Source: Flavobacterium sp. (GTDB taxonomy: Bacteria > Bacteroidota > Bacteroidia > Flavobacteriales > Flavobacteriaceae). Taken from it: a DNA stretch of 64,000 nt. How positions within the stretch are numbered: position 1 is the first letter of the stretch; the number at the start of each line of letters is the position of its first letter. The position numbers and the translations under genes are program-made. Shown in pieces: positions 26,835 to 33,997 of the stretch. Location of the stretch: positions 2,657,871-2,721,870 of the forward strand of contig NZ_CP136574.1 of NCBI RefSeq assembly GCF_035195345.1. Reading direction: 5' to 3'. Under the pieces are notes generated by a model. That model worked only from the letters and a program-made list of their open reading frames with translations, was not told the DNA's origin and did no database searches.

Positions 26835-27233
26835 TAATTTTTTAAAATATTCGTTTACAAAAGTTTTTTGACCTTCTCGGAATATATTGAAACAATTAAA
26901 GTTAATTATAATTCCTTTTGGGACTTTTAATAAGTTCATATAATTTAAAACTTGAGCATCATGAATTGGTTTTATTTCAGAAACAGACTTTAACTCGACT
27001 ATTAAGCAATTTTCAACGAATAAATCACAACGGAATTCAATATCAAGTTCTTTTCCTTTATAAACTACAGGAACTTTAAATTCGGAAACAAAATTTATAT
27101 TTCTATTGGTTAATTCCTCTATAATACATTGTTGATAAACACTTTCTAATAATCCACTTCCCATGTTTTTATGTACTTCAATAGCCGCTCCAATAACTTT
27201 AAATGTGAGTTCGTCTAAATATTTCTGTGTCAT
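26823..27233 (-). CDS. GxxExxY protein (PD-(D/E)xK nuclease-fold family)
   Basis: A 136-residue soluble protein. The eponymous motif is GSGLLESVYQQ (residues 26-36). Further on, a DLFVENCLIVELKSV segment provides the Asp followed by ExK expected of a PD-(D/E)xK nuclease core, then HDAQVLNYMNLLKVPKGIIINF, typical of the family. Biochemical role is unknown. It sits between the ATPase and permease of one transporter, with inverted ACCACATAG repeats on both sides and a tandem duplication of its 3' end, which suggests it arrived as a cassette. Confidence 0.88.
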   Translation of the reverse strand: MTQKYLDELTFKVIGAAIEVHKNMGSGLLESVYQQCIIEELTNRNINFVSEFKVPVVYKGKELDIEFRCDLFVENCLIVELKSVSEIKPIHDAQVLNYMNLLKVPKGIIINFNCFNIFREGQKTFVNEYFKKLEKE

Positions 27234-27243
27234 ATTTTTTTTA

Positions 27244-27354
27244 ATTTACCACATTGAAACATAGATTAAAATTATTTCATTTACTCTATCTGTAAAAACA
27301 AGTTTTCTATAATAATCTCAACATAAAATATACCTATGTATCTATGTGGTTTTA
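27244..27354. repeat. ACCACATAG-type inverted-repeat element upstream of GxxExxY
   Basis: About 111 bases with ends ACCACATTGAAACATAG on the left and CTATGTATCTATGTGGT on the right, inverted relative to each other. It fills the space between the GxxExxY start codon and the 3' end of the btuC-like gene. Confidence 0.85.
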
Positions 27355-27370
27355 TTTTTTTTGTTTTAAT

Positions 27371-28396
27371 TTAAAAACGTTTCTTTCTAACTAATAACCA
27401 AATCACCACAGGTGCTCCAATTACTGATGTTATTGCGTTTATTGGTAATGTAATATCATTTCCTGGAACTTGAGCAATCGTATCGCAACACAACATAACA
27501 ATCGCACCAAGCAGAAGCGTACTCCAAAACAACACAAAATGATTACTCGTTTGAAACAACAATTTCGCCATATGTGGAACCGCCAACCCAATAAAAGCAA
27601 TCGGACCTGCAAATGCGGTGATGCTTCCTGCTAAAATACTGGTTGCTATAATAATTAAAAAACGGGTTTTTTTATAGTTGATTCCTATACTTTGAGCGTA
27701 TTTTTCTCCTAAAAGTAATGCGTTTAAAGGTTTTATAACCATAAAGCTAATAACTATTCCAATGAAAACAAAAACAGATAAAAGTGAAATTTCATTCCAA
27801 GATAAATTTGAAATACTTCCCATCGACCAAAAAGTGAATTTCTGTAATTTTTCAGCCGAAGTAAAATACGACAAAACTGAAACAATCGCGCTGGTAAAAC
27901 TTCCAAACATTAATCCTACAATTAAAATGGCCATGGTGTCTTTCAGCTTTTGTGAAATTATTAAAACGGCCATAAAAACTAAAAAGCTACCTAAACTTGA
28001 TGCTAAAATCAATCCGTAATTCGATAAAAAGAAAGTAGAAAGAAAAGTAGGTAAAAAGCCTGTTCCTAAAATGATAAAAGCCACTCCTAAACTTGCTCCA
28101 GAACTCAATCCTAAAACATAAGGTCCAGCTAATGGATTTCTAAACAACGTTTGCATTAATAAACCACTCATTGAAAGTCCAATTCCAACTAAAATAGCTG
28201 TTATGGCTTTTGGAAAGCGGAAATTCCACAGAATAATTTCCCAACTTTTCTTACTCATTTCTTGCGATAAAAGTCCGTTAACCACTTCTTTCAAAGGAAT
28301 AGAAACGGAACCTAAGCTAATATTAACCAAAAACAAAAACACCATTGCTACAAGCAAGAGTATAAAAAGAAGGTTTTGTTTTTTGGTTAATGGCAT
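27371..28396 (-). CDS. ABC transporter permease, BtuC/FecCD family
   Basis: A 341-residue membrane protein with about nine to ten spans, the usual FecCD topology. Family motifs seen: LWNFRFPKAITAILVGIGLSMSGLLMQTLFRNPLAGPYVLG near 50 (read in pieces) and the cytoplasmic coupling loop FAGPIAFIGLAVPHMAK near 265 that contacts the ATPase. Lies between the binding lipoprotein gene (upstream) and the displaced ATPase gene (downstream). Inferred to carry cobalamin because of the riboswitch-controlled receptor nearby; a siderophore cannot be excluded. Confidence 0.9.
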   Translation of the reverse strand: MPLTKKQNLLFILLLVAMVFLFLVNISLGSVSIPLKEVVNGLLSQEMSKKSWEIILWNFRFPKAITAILVGIGLSMSGLLMQTLFRNPLAGPYVLGLSSGASLGVAFIILGTGFLPTFLSTFFLSNYGLILASSLGSFLVFMAVLIISQKLKDTMAILIVGLMFGSFTSAIVSVLSYFTSAEKLQKFTFWSMGSISNLSWNEISLLSVFVFIGIVISFMVIKPLNALLLGEKYAQSIGINYKKTRFLIIIATSILAGSITAFAGPIAFIGLAVPHMAKLLFQTSNHFVLFWSTLLLGAIVMLCCDTIAQVPGNDITLPINAITSVIGAPVVIWLLVRKKRF

Positions 28397-28432
28397 GCGC
28401 TGAATTTTTGGCTAAATTACGTTTTTTGGGAT

Positions 28433-28570
28433 TTTAAACACATAGGCACATAGAAAAAATTAAAGTAAATTACTGTTAAAGCTATTTCATTACCACATAG
28501 CTATGTTGACTATGTAAAGTGAAACGCCTAAAATCGACATAAAGTTGAGCTATGTGACTATGTGTTTCAA
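28433..28570. repeat. CACATAG/CTATGTG element, copy E1
   Basis: 138 bases filling most of the gap between btuF-like and btuC-like genes. Ends TTTAAACACATAGGCACATAG and CTATGTGACTATGTGTTTC are inverted repeats; a central CACATAGCTATGTTG is itself nearly palindromic. Aligns end to end with copy E2 at 30825. Confidence 0.88.
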
Positions 28571-28590
28571 TTTGAAGCTAGGTTTCAATT

Positions 28591-29721
28591 TTACTTTAAC
28601 TTTTCAAAAAAGAACAATTCATGATTTGGCAACACTTCAGGGTGTAAAATCTTTACAATATCTTTTAAAACTAAATCAGGTCTATTTTGCGCTAATTCGT
28701 AATAAATTACGCCACCTGTTTTGCCTTTTTTAGTACTAAACGAATACACTTTTTTGTTCTTAACTGCTTTGAAATGAATGTAATTTGGGTTGTTATCTAA
28801 AATTTCTTGTATCGAAGTAAATTGTCCTGGACCAATCCAAAAATCAGCGTCTTTTGCTTTGTCTAAAACACTTTCGAAGGACAAAGCTAAACTTCCGGTT
28901 CCTTTAGAATCTTTCCACAAATAATTTCCGTTGCCTTCTTTTAAGAAATAGGCTGCCCAACTATCGCCTTGCGGTAAAAACCATTGGTCTTCGTAAATAG
29001 CTCCTGCAAAAATCTTAGGTTGGGTTTTAGTGTTTTTAGCTAATGCTATTACCGAATTGTATTCTTTCTCAATCGAATTAAAGATTTCTGTCGCCTTTTT
29101 GTCTAAATCATATAAAGCACCAAAAAACTTAATCCATTCGGCTTTTCCCAAAGGTGTTTTTTCGGTCCAATCGCCGTTAAAGATTATTTTCTGACTGTTT
29201 TTTTCTAAGTTTTTGTAGGTTTTTAAATCGCCATCCACACTAAATCCTACGATTACATCAGGTTGAATGTCTAAAATAACTTCTGTATTTAATCCTTGAT
29301 TGGAACCTAAATCCCTCACTTTTCCAGCATCGATTATTGCTCTTGTTTTTTCAGAAGAAATATATTGTGTGGTTGGAAAACCAATTAAAGTATTTTCTAC
29401 TCCTAATGATTCTAAAGCTGGAATATGAGTTGTTGAAGTAACGATTACTTTTTTAATTGGAACTTCAATCGAAGTAAATTGTTGTAAGCTATCTGGAATT
29501 TGAACACCTTTTTTATGAAGTATATATGTATAATCATCTTTAGCTTCAGGATAAGCGTTAGAAACTTTTACAACCGAAAAGCCATCGTATTTTTCAATAG
29601 AAAATCCTTCCGCATGTTGAATATAGTTTTGGACTGAATTAGAAAGACTTGTTGAGTTTTCCGATTCTTTACATTGGATAAATCCTAAAAATAAAACAAC
29701 TAAAAAGATATAATGGCGCAT
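28591..29721 (-). CDS. ABC transporter substrate-binding lipoprotein, BtuF/FecB-like
   Basis: A 376-residue periplasmic binding lipoprotein; signal peptide and lipobox GFIQC (Cys 17). The fold pattern is class III: KKVIVTSTTHIPALESLGVENTLIGF near 90, DIQPDVIVGFSVDG near 150 and a long central helix. Likely delivers cobalamin to the BtuC-like permease. A consensus promoter precedes it (TTG, 19 bases, TACTTTTG) but no riboswitch does, unlike btuB. Confidence 0.88.
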   Translation of the reverse strand: MRHYIFLVVLFLGFIQCKESENSTSLSNSVQNYIQHAEGFSIEKYDGFSVVKVSNAYPEAKDDYTYILHKKGVQIPDSLQQFTSIEVPIKKVIVTSTTHIPALESLGVENTLIGFPTTQYISSEKTRAIIDAGKVRDLGSNQGLNTEVILDIQPDVIVGFSVDGDLKTYKNLEKNSQKIIFNGDWTEKTPLGKAEWIKFFGALYDLDKKATEIFNSIEKEYNSVIALAKNTKTQPKIFAGAIYEDQWFLPQGDSWAAYFLKEGNGNYLWKDSKGTGSLALSFESVLDKAKDADFWIGPGQFTSIQEILDNNPNYIHFKAVKNKKVYSFSTKKGKTGGVIYYELAQNRPDLVLKDIVKILHPEVLPNHELFFFEKLK

Positions 29722-29735
29722 GAAAATGTTTTTTG

Positions 29736-29765
29736 CAAAAGTAGTTTTTTATTTTCTGCTCGCAA
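29736..29765 (-). promoter_or_regulatory. Promoter of btuF-like gene
   Basis: Minus strand: TTG (29765-29763), 19-base spacer, TACTTTTG (29743-29736), an exact consensus, 14 bases before the ATG. Leaves no room for a riboswitch in the transcript. Confidence 0.75.
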
Positions 29766-29831
29766 AGATGCAAAGGTTTTTTCATGTAACTTTGTGTAAC
29801 AAATAAGACAGAAAGAAACTAATAAAACCAC

Positions 29832-29839
29832 TAAATTTG
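29832..29839 (+). promoter_or_regulatory. -7 box for the 35-residue ORF
   Basis: TAAATTTG, exact TAnnTTTG, 12 bases before the ATG at 29852. No TTG at standard distance upstream. Confidence 0.5.
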
Positions 29840-29851
29840 TCATAAAAAAAC

Positions 29852-29959
29852 ATGAGAACAGATTCAAATGCTTTCCTTTATGCAGTAGCAACAATTATTT
29901 TAGCACATTTTGTAATTGGCTTTATTTGGTTGTGGCGTAAGATGAATAAGAAGAAGTAA
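29852..29959 (+). CDS. Predicted 35-residue single-span membrane protein
   Basis: A short frame starting MRTDSNAFLYAVATII, with a hydrophobic span (about 8-28, containing HFVIGFIWLW) and a strongly basic tail RKMNKKK: the layout of a small inner-membrane protein with the tail in the cytoplasm. A perfect TAAATTTG box lies just upstream and the stop is one base from the convergent TonB-type gene's stop. I do not recognise the family; small size leaves doubt. Confidence 0.55.
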   Translation: MRTDSNAFLYAVATIILAHFVIGFIWLWRKMNKKK

Positions 29960-29960
29960 G

Positions 29961-30473
29961 TTACAATTTAAAATTTATTGGAATAGCGTAAATAACTTTA
30001 ACAATTTTACCTCTTTGTGTTGCAGGAATAAAATTGGGTAATAAATTAATTATTCTTTTTGCTTCTGCTTCAAAAAGTATTCCATATTCATTTCTTAAGT
30101 TCGATTTTACTCTTTCAACTGATATTTTTCCGTCTTTTTCAATTTCAAATGTAACGAAAACTCGAGCTTCAATTTTATTTTCTTTCGCTTCTTCAGGATA
30201 TTTTAAATGTTTTTCAATATGTTTTTTAATTTCTTCTTGAAAACATTCTCTTTGCAAGTTTTTTTCAATTTTTTCGCATGAACCAAAAAGCGGAACTTGT
30301 TCAACTACTGCAAAAGGGATTGCCGTATTTTCAAACTCTAAATCTCTAACTGTATCTGCTTCTTGGACTAAAACATTTTGAGGATCTGAAACTTTAACTT
30401 CACGCACTTCAATTTTTTGAGCTTGTGTAAATGTAAAACTAAAGATGAACAAACTTAAAACTAAAATTCTCAT
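29961..30473 (-). CDS. TonB C-terminal domain protein with signal peptide
   Basis: 170 residues from the preferred ATG at 30473. A cleavable signal peptide (MRILVLSLFIFSFTFTQAQ) replaces the usual TonB membrane anchor, and there is no Pro-rich spanner. The last 90 residues are a TonB C-terminal domain: HLKYPEEAKENKIEARVFVTFEIEKDGKIS (read in parts), AEAKRIINLLPNFIPATQRGK and IPINFKL. The longer frame (to a TTG at 30503) begins inside a TATCTTTG promoter box and is rejected. Divergent from the riboswitch-btuB unit; may be an accessory or orphan rather than the energy transducer itself. Confidence 0.82.
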   Translation of the reverse strand: MRILVLSLFIFSFTFTQAQKIEVREVKVSDPQNVLVQEADTVRDLEFENTAIPFAVVEQVPLFGSCEKIEKNLQRECFQEEIKKHIEKHLKYPEEAKENKIEARVFVTFEIEKDGKISVERVKSNLRNEYGILFEAEAKRIINLLPNFIPATQRGKIVKVIYAIPINFKL

Positions 30474-30500
30474 TTTGAATTTATTTAAAAATATGAAATT

Positions 30501-30508
30501 CAAAGATA
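30501..30508 (-). promoter_or_regulatory. -7 box for the TonB-type gene
   Basis: TATCTTTG on the minus strand, exact TAnnTTTG, 27 bases before the ATG at 30473; back-to-back with the btuB promoter. Confidence 0.6.
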
Positions 30509-30518
30509 TAAATTAAGA

Positions 30519-30548
30519 TTGTAAACTTTTAAAAAATACTTACCTTTG
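30519..30548 (+). promoter_or_regulatory. Promoter of the riboswitch-btuB transcript
   Basis: TTG at 30519-30521, a 19-base spacer and TACCTTTG at 30541-30548 match the Bacteroidetes consensus. The riboswitch begins immediately downstream. Confidence 0.75.
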
Positions 30549-30557
30549 CCCTCGAAT

Positions 30558-30740
30558 TTTGGTTGTTGTTTCTGAATTTTTCAAAACAACATTAAAAGGG
30601 AATTAGGTGTAATACCTAAGCTGTACCCGCAACTGTAAGCTATTAAGCTTGTTATTATCTACAATACCATTGTTCGCCTTGGCGAATGAGAAGGTTGATA
30701 ACAAGACGCAAGCCAGGAGACCTGCCACATTCATTGAGTA
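30558..30740 (+). ncRNA. Cobalamin (B12) riboswitch
   Basis: The leader holds the conserved cobalamin aptamer pieces in order: AAAAGGGAATTAGGTG near 30594, GCTGTACCCGCAACTGTAA at 30620-30638, a variable arm, and the B12 box GCAAGCCAGGAGACCTGCC at 30708-30726. In this class, adenosyl- or related cobalamins bind and switch off the downstream uptake gene. Downstream candidates for the expression platform are CAAACTT/AAGTTTG (30742-30765) and GGGAAAAAAAG/CTTTTCTCCC (30751-30794), which overlap and could be alternative hairpins. Confidence 0.95.
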
Positions 30741-30824
30741 ACAAACTTTCGGGAAAAAAAGTTTGAGTATGGGTAAATTCTGTGCTTTTCTCCCAAATTA
30801 TTAATTATTGATTGAAGTGATTGG

Positions 30825-30963
30825 TTTAAACACATAGTCACATAGTGTTTAGTTTATTTTAAAGGCTGTTTTAGAAAATGATTTTTACACATAGCACTAT
30901 GTTGTCTATGTTAAATGAAATGCCTTTTTATGTTCTATTTCATCTACGATTCTATGTGTTGAA
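30825..30963. repeat. CACATAG/CTATGTG element, copy E2, inside the btuB leader
   Basis: 139 bases between the riboswitch and the btuB start. It shares with E1 the TTTAAACACATAG left end, the central CACTATGTTGTCTATGT block followed by TGAAATGCC (TGAAACGCC in E1), and the CTATGTGTT right end. It pushes the btuB start about 270 bases from the B12 box. Confidence 0.88.
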
Positions 30964-30997
30964 AAAATTATTTCAGCATGTTTTTATTAACCCTAAA

Positions 30998-32935
30998 ATG
31001 AACAAAAAGTTTATTGGCTTAAGTGTATTTACACTAGCTACTGCTTTTGCGTATGCACAAGAAACAGATACGCTAAAGGTGACCAATCTTAAAGAAGTGG
31101 TCGTTTCGGACACTAAATTTGCGCAAAGCAAAGAAAAATCAGGTAAAATTATTGAAGTCATTACATCGCAAGACTTAGAAGCAAAAAAAGGTCAAAATTT
31201 GGCTAACGTTTTGAGTCAAGTGGCTGGAGTGGAAATCAACGGGAATCAATCGTTTGGTGGAAAAAATTTAGGCTATTACATTCGTGGTGGTCGTAATCGT
31301 CAAGTTGCGATTTACATTGATGGTGTTCCAGTAACAGATGCTTCAGGAATTAATTTGGAGTATGATTTACGTTTGATTCCAGTGGAACAAATCGAGAAAA
31401 TTGAAGTAATGAAAGGCGCTTCAAGTACGTTATACGGAACTGGAGCAGCAACTGGAGTTATCAATATTACGTTAAAAAAATCAGCAAAAAAAGAAATTTC
31501 AGGGAATGCGTACATGAATATGGGAACGCAAAATACTTCGGAAACTTCAAAAACAAGTGCACAAGATTTCAATCAGGGTGTATCGCTTAACGGAACCATT
31601 AATAAAGTTTCGTACATGACCACTTTAAATAGTACGGAGACCAAAGGAATGTCGGAAGCAGCAGGAGAAAATTTTGAAGAAGATTCATTTTCAAGAGTAA
31701 ATGTGTTACAGAAAATGGGTTTCAAGGCGAATGATCAATTAAGTTTTGAGTTTTTTGGAAATTACGACCGAATTAAAAATACGTTTGACAATTCGTTTGA
31801 TGGTTTTATTGCAAATTCTGATGATTTGAACAACAATAGTTTTTCGGAACAATTTAGAATTGGTTTTTTGCCAAAATACAAATACAATAAAGGAGAATTT
31901 GCAATTAATGCAGGAGTATCTACTATAGATAGAACAATAAATATCTCAAATTCTTGGTCTGGAACAGTTGATACATACAACTATACTGGTAGAACGGCAT
32001 CTATCGACGCTTTTAATAAATACAATTTCAGTAAACAAGTATATTTAGTGGTTGGCGCTCAATATCAATATTTCGATATGACGCAAAAAGACGCTTATAC
32101 CGATGTAGCAAGAGAAGGAGCAAAGTTCAATTTATTAGATCCTTATGCAACTGTTGTGTTTAATTCTGAATTTGGTTTGAACATTAACGCTGGAGCTCGT
32201 TTCAATACACATAGTGAATACGGAAATCAAGTAGTGTATAATTTCAATCCGAGTTATTCATTTGAGAACTTACCTTTGAAAGTTTTAGCTTCTTATAGCA
32301 CAGCTTTCATCACGCCAAGTTTATATCAATTATATGGTCCTTATGGAAATTTAGATTTAACTCCAGAAGAAAATGCTACGGCAGAATTAGGTTTTGAATC
32401 GCAATTATTAGACAAGAAATTAACCATTAATGCAGTTGGTTTTTATAGAGAAGAGGGAAATACGTTTGGATTTTACACCAATCCAGTAACTTTTGTATCA
32501 AACTATATTAATATTGACGCCACTTTCAATGCAAAAGGAGTAGAAGCAAGTATTCGATACAATTTATCTGAAAGATTTAATATCGGAGGAAACTATACTT
32601 TCACAGAAGTTGAAAAACAATTAAACCGTTTAATTCCCAAACACAAAGGAAATGTAGATTTGAATTACAAATTTAAAAGAGGAACATTTGGAATCAATTA
32701 TCAATTTGTTGATAAAAGAAGTGATGCTTATTATGATTCGAATATTTGGGCAACACAAGCTGTTAATTTAGCAACTTATCAATTGGTTAATTCTAATATT
32801 TCATACGAGTTGCTACCAAATCGTTTGCAAATATTTGGAGCAGTAACTAATATTTTAAACGACGATTTTCAAGAAGTAATTGGTTATAATACCAGAGGAA
32901 GAAATTACAAATTAGGTTTGAATTTTCTGTTTTAG
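30998..32935 (+). CDS. btuB: TonB-dependent outer-membrane receptor, BtuB-like
   Basis: A 645-residue beta-barrel receptor for cobalamin uptake. From the ATG at 30998: signal peptide ending FAYAQ, TonB-box region (TDTLKVTNLKEVVVSD), plug domain with LANVLSQVAGVEINGNQ, RGGRNRQVAIYIDGVPV and EKIEVMKGASSTLYGTGAATGVINI, then a 22-strand-type barrel ending in the outer-membrane C-terminal Phe (GLNFLF). The frame continues 40 codons upstream to an ATG at 30878, but that part is translated from repeat E2 and has no signal peptide, so it is rejected. B12 specificity is inferred from the riboswitch. Confidence 0.92.
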   Translation: MNKKFIGLSVFTLATAFAYAQETDTLKVTNLKEVVVSDTKFAQSKEKSGKIIEVITSQDLEAKKGQNLANVLSQVAGVEINGNQSFGGKNLGYYIRGGRNRQVAIYIDGVPVTDASGINLEYDLRLIPVEQIEKIEVMKGASSTLYGTGAATGVINITLKKSAKKEISGNAYMNMGTQNTSETSKTSAQDFNQGVSLNGTINKVSYMTTLNSTETKGMSEAAGENFEEDSFSRVNVLQKMGFKANDQLSFEFFGNYDRIKNTFDNSFDGFIANSDDLNNNSFSEQFRIGFLPKYKYNKGEFAINAGVSTIDRTINISNSWSGTVDTYNYTGRTASIDAFNKYNFSKQVYLVVGAQYQYFDMTQKDAYTDVAREGAKFNLLDPYATVVFNSEFGLNINAGARFNTHSEYGNQVVYNFNPSYSFENLPLKVLASYSTAFITPSLYQLYGPYGNLDLTPEENATAELGFESQLLDKKLTINAVGFYREEGNTFGFYTNPVTFVSNYINIDATFNAKGVEASIRYNLSERFNIGGNYTFTEVEKQLNRLIPKHKGNVDLNYKFKRGTFGINYQFVDKRSDAYYDSNIWATQAVNLATYQLVNSNISYELLPNRLQIFGAVTNILNDDFQEVIGYNTRGRNYKLGLNFLF

Positions 32936-32957
32936 ATAAAGTTTAATTATTTGATTT

Positions 32958-33000
32958 TAAAAGGTTTTGGTATTTATTTATCAAAACCTTTTTTCTTTTT
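32958..33000 (+). terminator. Terminator after btuB
   Basis: AAAAGGTTTTG pairs perfectly with CAAAACCTTTT, followed by a T-rich run. Confidence 0.85.
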
Positions 33001-33015
33001 GTAACAAAAATAAAT

Positions 33016-33023
33016 TACATTCG
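33016..33023 (+). promoter_or_regulatory. Putative -7 box of the sigma-factor operon
   Basis: TACATTCG, one mismatch to TAnnTTTG, 26 bases before the ATG; a TTG 14 bases upstream is closer than usual. Confidence 0.4.
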
Positions 33024-33049
33024 TCTTCATTATAAACCAACTAACTAAA

Positions 33050-33565
33050 ATGAATCAAAACGAGTTTGTACAAATAATTACTCCTTTTAAGGATAAGTTA
33101 TTTCGTTTAGCGAAACGAATGCTCGTGAGTACGGAGGAAGCAGAAGATGCTACTCAAGAAGTTTTGGTAAGGTTGTGGAATAAAAACAGTTCTTTGGAAC
33201 AATATAATAGTGTGGAAGCCTTGGCAATGACGATGACCAAAAATTATTGTTTGGATCAACTAAAAAGCAAGAGAGCTACTAATTTGCAAATTGTACATAA
33301 CAATTATCAAGACAAGCAAGCTAGTGTTGAAACACAAATTGAACATCAAAATACGTTGCAGTGGGCCGAAAAGTTAATAAACAATTTACCCGAACAACAA
33401 CGATTGATATTACAACTAAGAGAAATTGAAGAATACGAATTTTCAGAAATTGCTCAAGTATTAGAAATGAATGAAACAGCGGTTCGAGTAGCTTTATCAA
33501 GAGCACGAAAAACCTTAAGAGAACAAATAGAAAAAACACATAATTATGGAACTCAAGTTAGTTGA
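33050..33565 (+). CDS. RNA polymerase sigma-70 family factor (ECF type)
   Basis: A 171-residue extracytoplasmic-function sigma factor. Region 2 is visible as KDKLFRLAKRMLVSTEEAEDATQEVLVRLWNK (residues 15-46, read in parts), region 4 as LPEQQRLILQLREIEEYEFSEIAQVLEMNETAVRVALSRARK near 112-155. There is no region 1 or 3. It directs RNA polymerase to a private set of promoters and is held by the product of the next gene, whose start overlaps its end by 20 bases. Confidence 0.93.
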   Translation: MNQNEFVQIITPFKDKLFRLAKRMLVSTEEAEDATQEVLVRLWNKNSSLEQYNSVEALAMTMTKNYCLDQLKSKRATNLQIVHNNYQDKQASVETQIEHQNTLQWAEKLINNLPEQQRLILQLREIEEYEFSEIAQVLEMNETAVRVALSRARKTLREQIEKTHNYGTQVS

Positions 33566-33989
33566 ACAATTATTGGAAAAATACTTTCAAGGAGAAACTA
33601 CAATAGCAGAAGAAAAACAATTAAAGGCCTATTTTTCTTCCAATGATGTGGCGCCACATTTGGCAAAATATCAATCGCTGTTTGGTTACTTTGAAATGCA
33701 AAAAGGAACGCAATTCGAGCAAAAACTTCCATTAGAACCCAGAAAACAAAGAACTGTAAAATGGATGGGTATCGCAGCAAGTTTTGTTGTACTTTTTGGA
33801 TTGGCAACCTTCTATTTTTATCCGTCTGAACCTAAGAATGAAGATTTAGGAACGTACGATAATCCAGAAGAAGCCTTTGCCGCGACACAGAAAGCATTGT
33901 TAATGGTTTCAGAACAAGTAAATATTGGCATGGAAAGTGTAGTCTATTTAGAAGAATACGAAAAAACAAAAAAAACAATTTTTAAATAA
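33546..33989 (+). CDS. Putative anti-sigma factor, single-span membrane protein
   Basis: A 147-residue protein: N-terminal cytoplasmic part with VEQLLEKYFQGETTIAEEKQLKAYF (residues 5-29, read in parts), the short helical motif common at the N-terminus of Bacteroidetes anti-sigma factors, one membrane span (about 78-93, MGIAASFVVLFGLATFYFY), then a periplasmic tail. No zinc-binding HxxxC motif. Overlap with the sigma gene supports the role, which remains inference. Confidence 0.75.
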   Translation: MELKLVEQLLEKYFQGETTIAEEKQLKAYFSSNDVAPHLAKYQSLFGYFEMQKGTQFEQKLPLEPRKQRTVKWMGIAASFVVLFGLATFYFYPSEPKNEDLGTYDNPEEAFAATQKALLMVSEQVNIGMESVVYLEEYEKTKKTIFK

Positions 33990-33997
33990 GAGAAAGA

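Noticed and set aside
29700..29894. Open frame of 64 codons on the minus strand
   Set aside because: It overlaps the btuF-like promoter and start and runs opposite to the 35-residue ORF; composition is not coding-like.
30878..30997. Forty-codon N-terminal extension of btuB starting at an ATG
   Set aside because: It is translated from repeat element E2, lacks a signal peptide, and places the real signal peptide internally; the ATG at 30998 gives a normal export signal.
32206..32216. CACATAG word inside btuB
   Set aside because: It lies in coding sequence of a conserved barrel region, has no partner arm, and is a chance match.
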